Program-made: the position numbers and the translations under genes
Shown: positions 63,711 through 64,000 of the stretch, piece after piece
Numbering within the stretch: position 1 is the first letter of the stretch
How the letters are laid out: every line of letters begins with the position of its first letter
DNA from: Pseudomonas baetica
Lineage (GTDB): Bacteria > Pseudomonadota > Gammaproteobacteria > Pseudomonadales > Pseudomonadaceae
Length of the DNA: 64,000 nt
NCBI RefSeq assembly: GCF_002813455.1
Contig: NZ_PHHE01000001.1
Location: 4,894,001-4,958,000, forward strand
Direction: 5' to 3'
Notes under the pieces: generated by a model
Told to the model about the DNA's origin: nothing
Database searches by the model: none
Seen by the model: the letters and a program-made list of their open reading frames with translations, nothing else

Positions 63711-64000
63711 ATGACTCAGCGACCGGGCAATCAATTGTTCGATGCCTATTTCACGGCCCGTGATATGCGCGAAGTGTTCTGCGATCAGGGCCGCGTGCAG
63801 GCGATGCTCGACTTCGAAGCAGCGCTGGCCCGGGCCGAGGCGCGGGTCGGACTGATTCCGGCGTCCGCCGTTGCCCCGATCGTCAGCGCGTGCAGCGCTG
63901 ATCTGTACGATTTCGCGGCGCTGGGCGAGGCGATTGCCACGGCCGGCAATTCGGCGATTCCGCTGGTCAAGGCGTTGGGCAAGCAGATTGCCGCAACCGA
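63711..64000 (+). CDS. pcaB: 3-carboxy-cis,cis-muconate cycloisomerase PcaB, N-terminal part
   Basis: The first 96 codons only; the gene runs out of the window. Sequence begins MTQRPGNQLFDAYFTARDMR, then DQGRVQAMLDFEAALARAEA and AGNSAIPLVKAL, the fumarase/aspartase-superfamily N-terminal domain of PcaB. It catalyses the step after PcaHG, to gamma-carboxymuconolactone. AAGGACTGTTT precedes ATG. Confidence 0.92.
   Translation, partial: MTQRPGNQLFDAYFTARDMREVFCDQGRVQAMLDFEAALARAEARVGLIPASAVAPIVSACSADLYDFAALGEAIATAGNSAIPLVKALGKQIAAT

Overview
The window looks like chromosomal DNA of a Pseudomonas from the fluorescens complex. The evidence is the GC-rich protein-coding style, many copies of the short palindromic repeats typical of that group, Pseudomonas signature genes (quiP-like acylase, pcaR-K-F, bra/liv transporter, rapA, pdxH, a CcoM-like microprotein) and a gene order from quiP through dinG and the esterase to pdxH that, as I recall it, is shared with P. 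aeruginosa.

Region by region: 1-7.5 kb holds a truncated AHL/penicillin acylase, an isochorismatase-fold hydrolase, two SEC-C zinc-motif proteins, a WHy-type lipoprotein, two tandem OmpA/TSP3 lipoproteins, a glycine-rich secreted protein and a CopD-like membrane protein. 7.5-16.5 kb carries a DinG helicase, a GH50-like glycosidase, an EstB-like esterase, an unusual OmpA lipoprotein, pdxH and a glycine-zipper lipoprotein. 16.5-19.1 kb is a small toxin island: an S-type pyocin with a colicin E3-type rRNase domain, broken by one base in a homopolymer, with an intact putative immunity gene, then a zeta-like kinase broken by one stop codon, with an intact upstream partner. 19.1-26 kb carries nhaA, a PLP enzyme, an FAD oxidoreductase and an SDR/LysR pair. 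26.1-28.6 kb is a bufferin (MNIO-modified RiPP) operon. 28.8-31.7 kb has two paralogous secreted halovibrin/DUF2599-like proteins. 31.9-36.9 kb is the branched-chain amino acid ABC transporter.

37.9-40.1 kb encodes a stand-alone tubulin/FtsZ-superfamily protein of unknown role. Next come a beta-hydroxyacid dehydrogenase, an MHYT-GGDEF-EAL signalling protein, an MFS transporter, rapA and three very small proteins.

49.67-54.17 kb is an accessory hotspot. An ISL3-family element sits in the T-tract of a terminator with an 8-bp duplication. Next is a pair of inverted arms of about 270 bp, the left one split by an IS256-family element (8-bp duplication), enclosing 16 perfectly phased 69-bp units, each carrying one REP palindrome of either of two stem types. 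After it come a PiT phosphate transporter and the protocatechuate branch of the beta-ketoadipate pathway (pcaR, pcaK, pcaF, pcaH, pcaG, pcaT, start of pcaB). There pcaR regulates, PcaK imports aromatic acids, PcaHG opens the ring, PcaB acts next, PcaF makes the terminal products and PcaT probably imports dicarboxylates. PcaR-box-like palindromes lie at pcaR, pcaK and pcaF.

All calls come from reading the sequence; family assignments are by motif and remembered similarity, with no database search.
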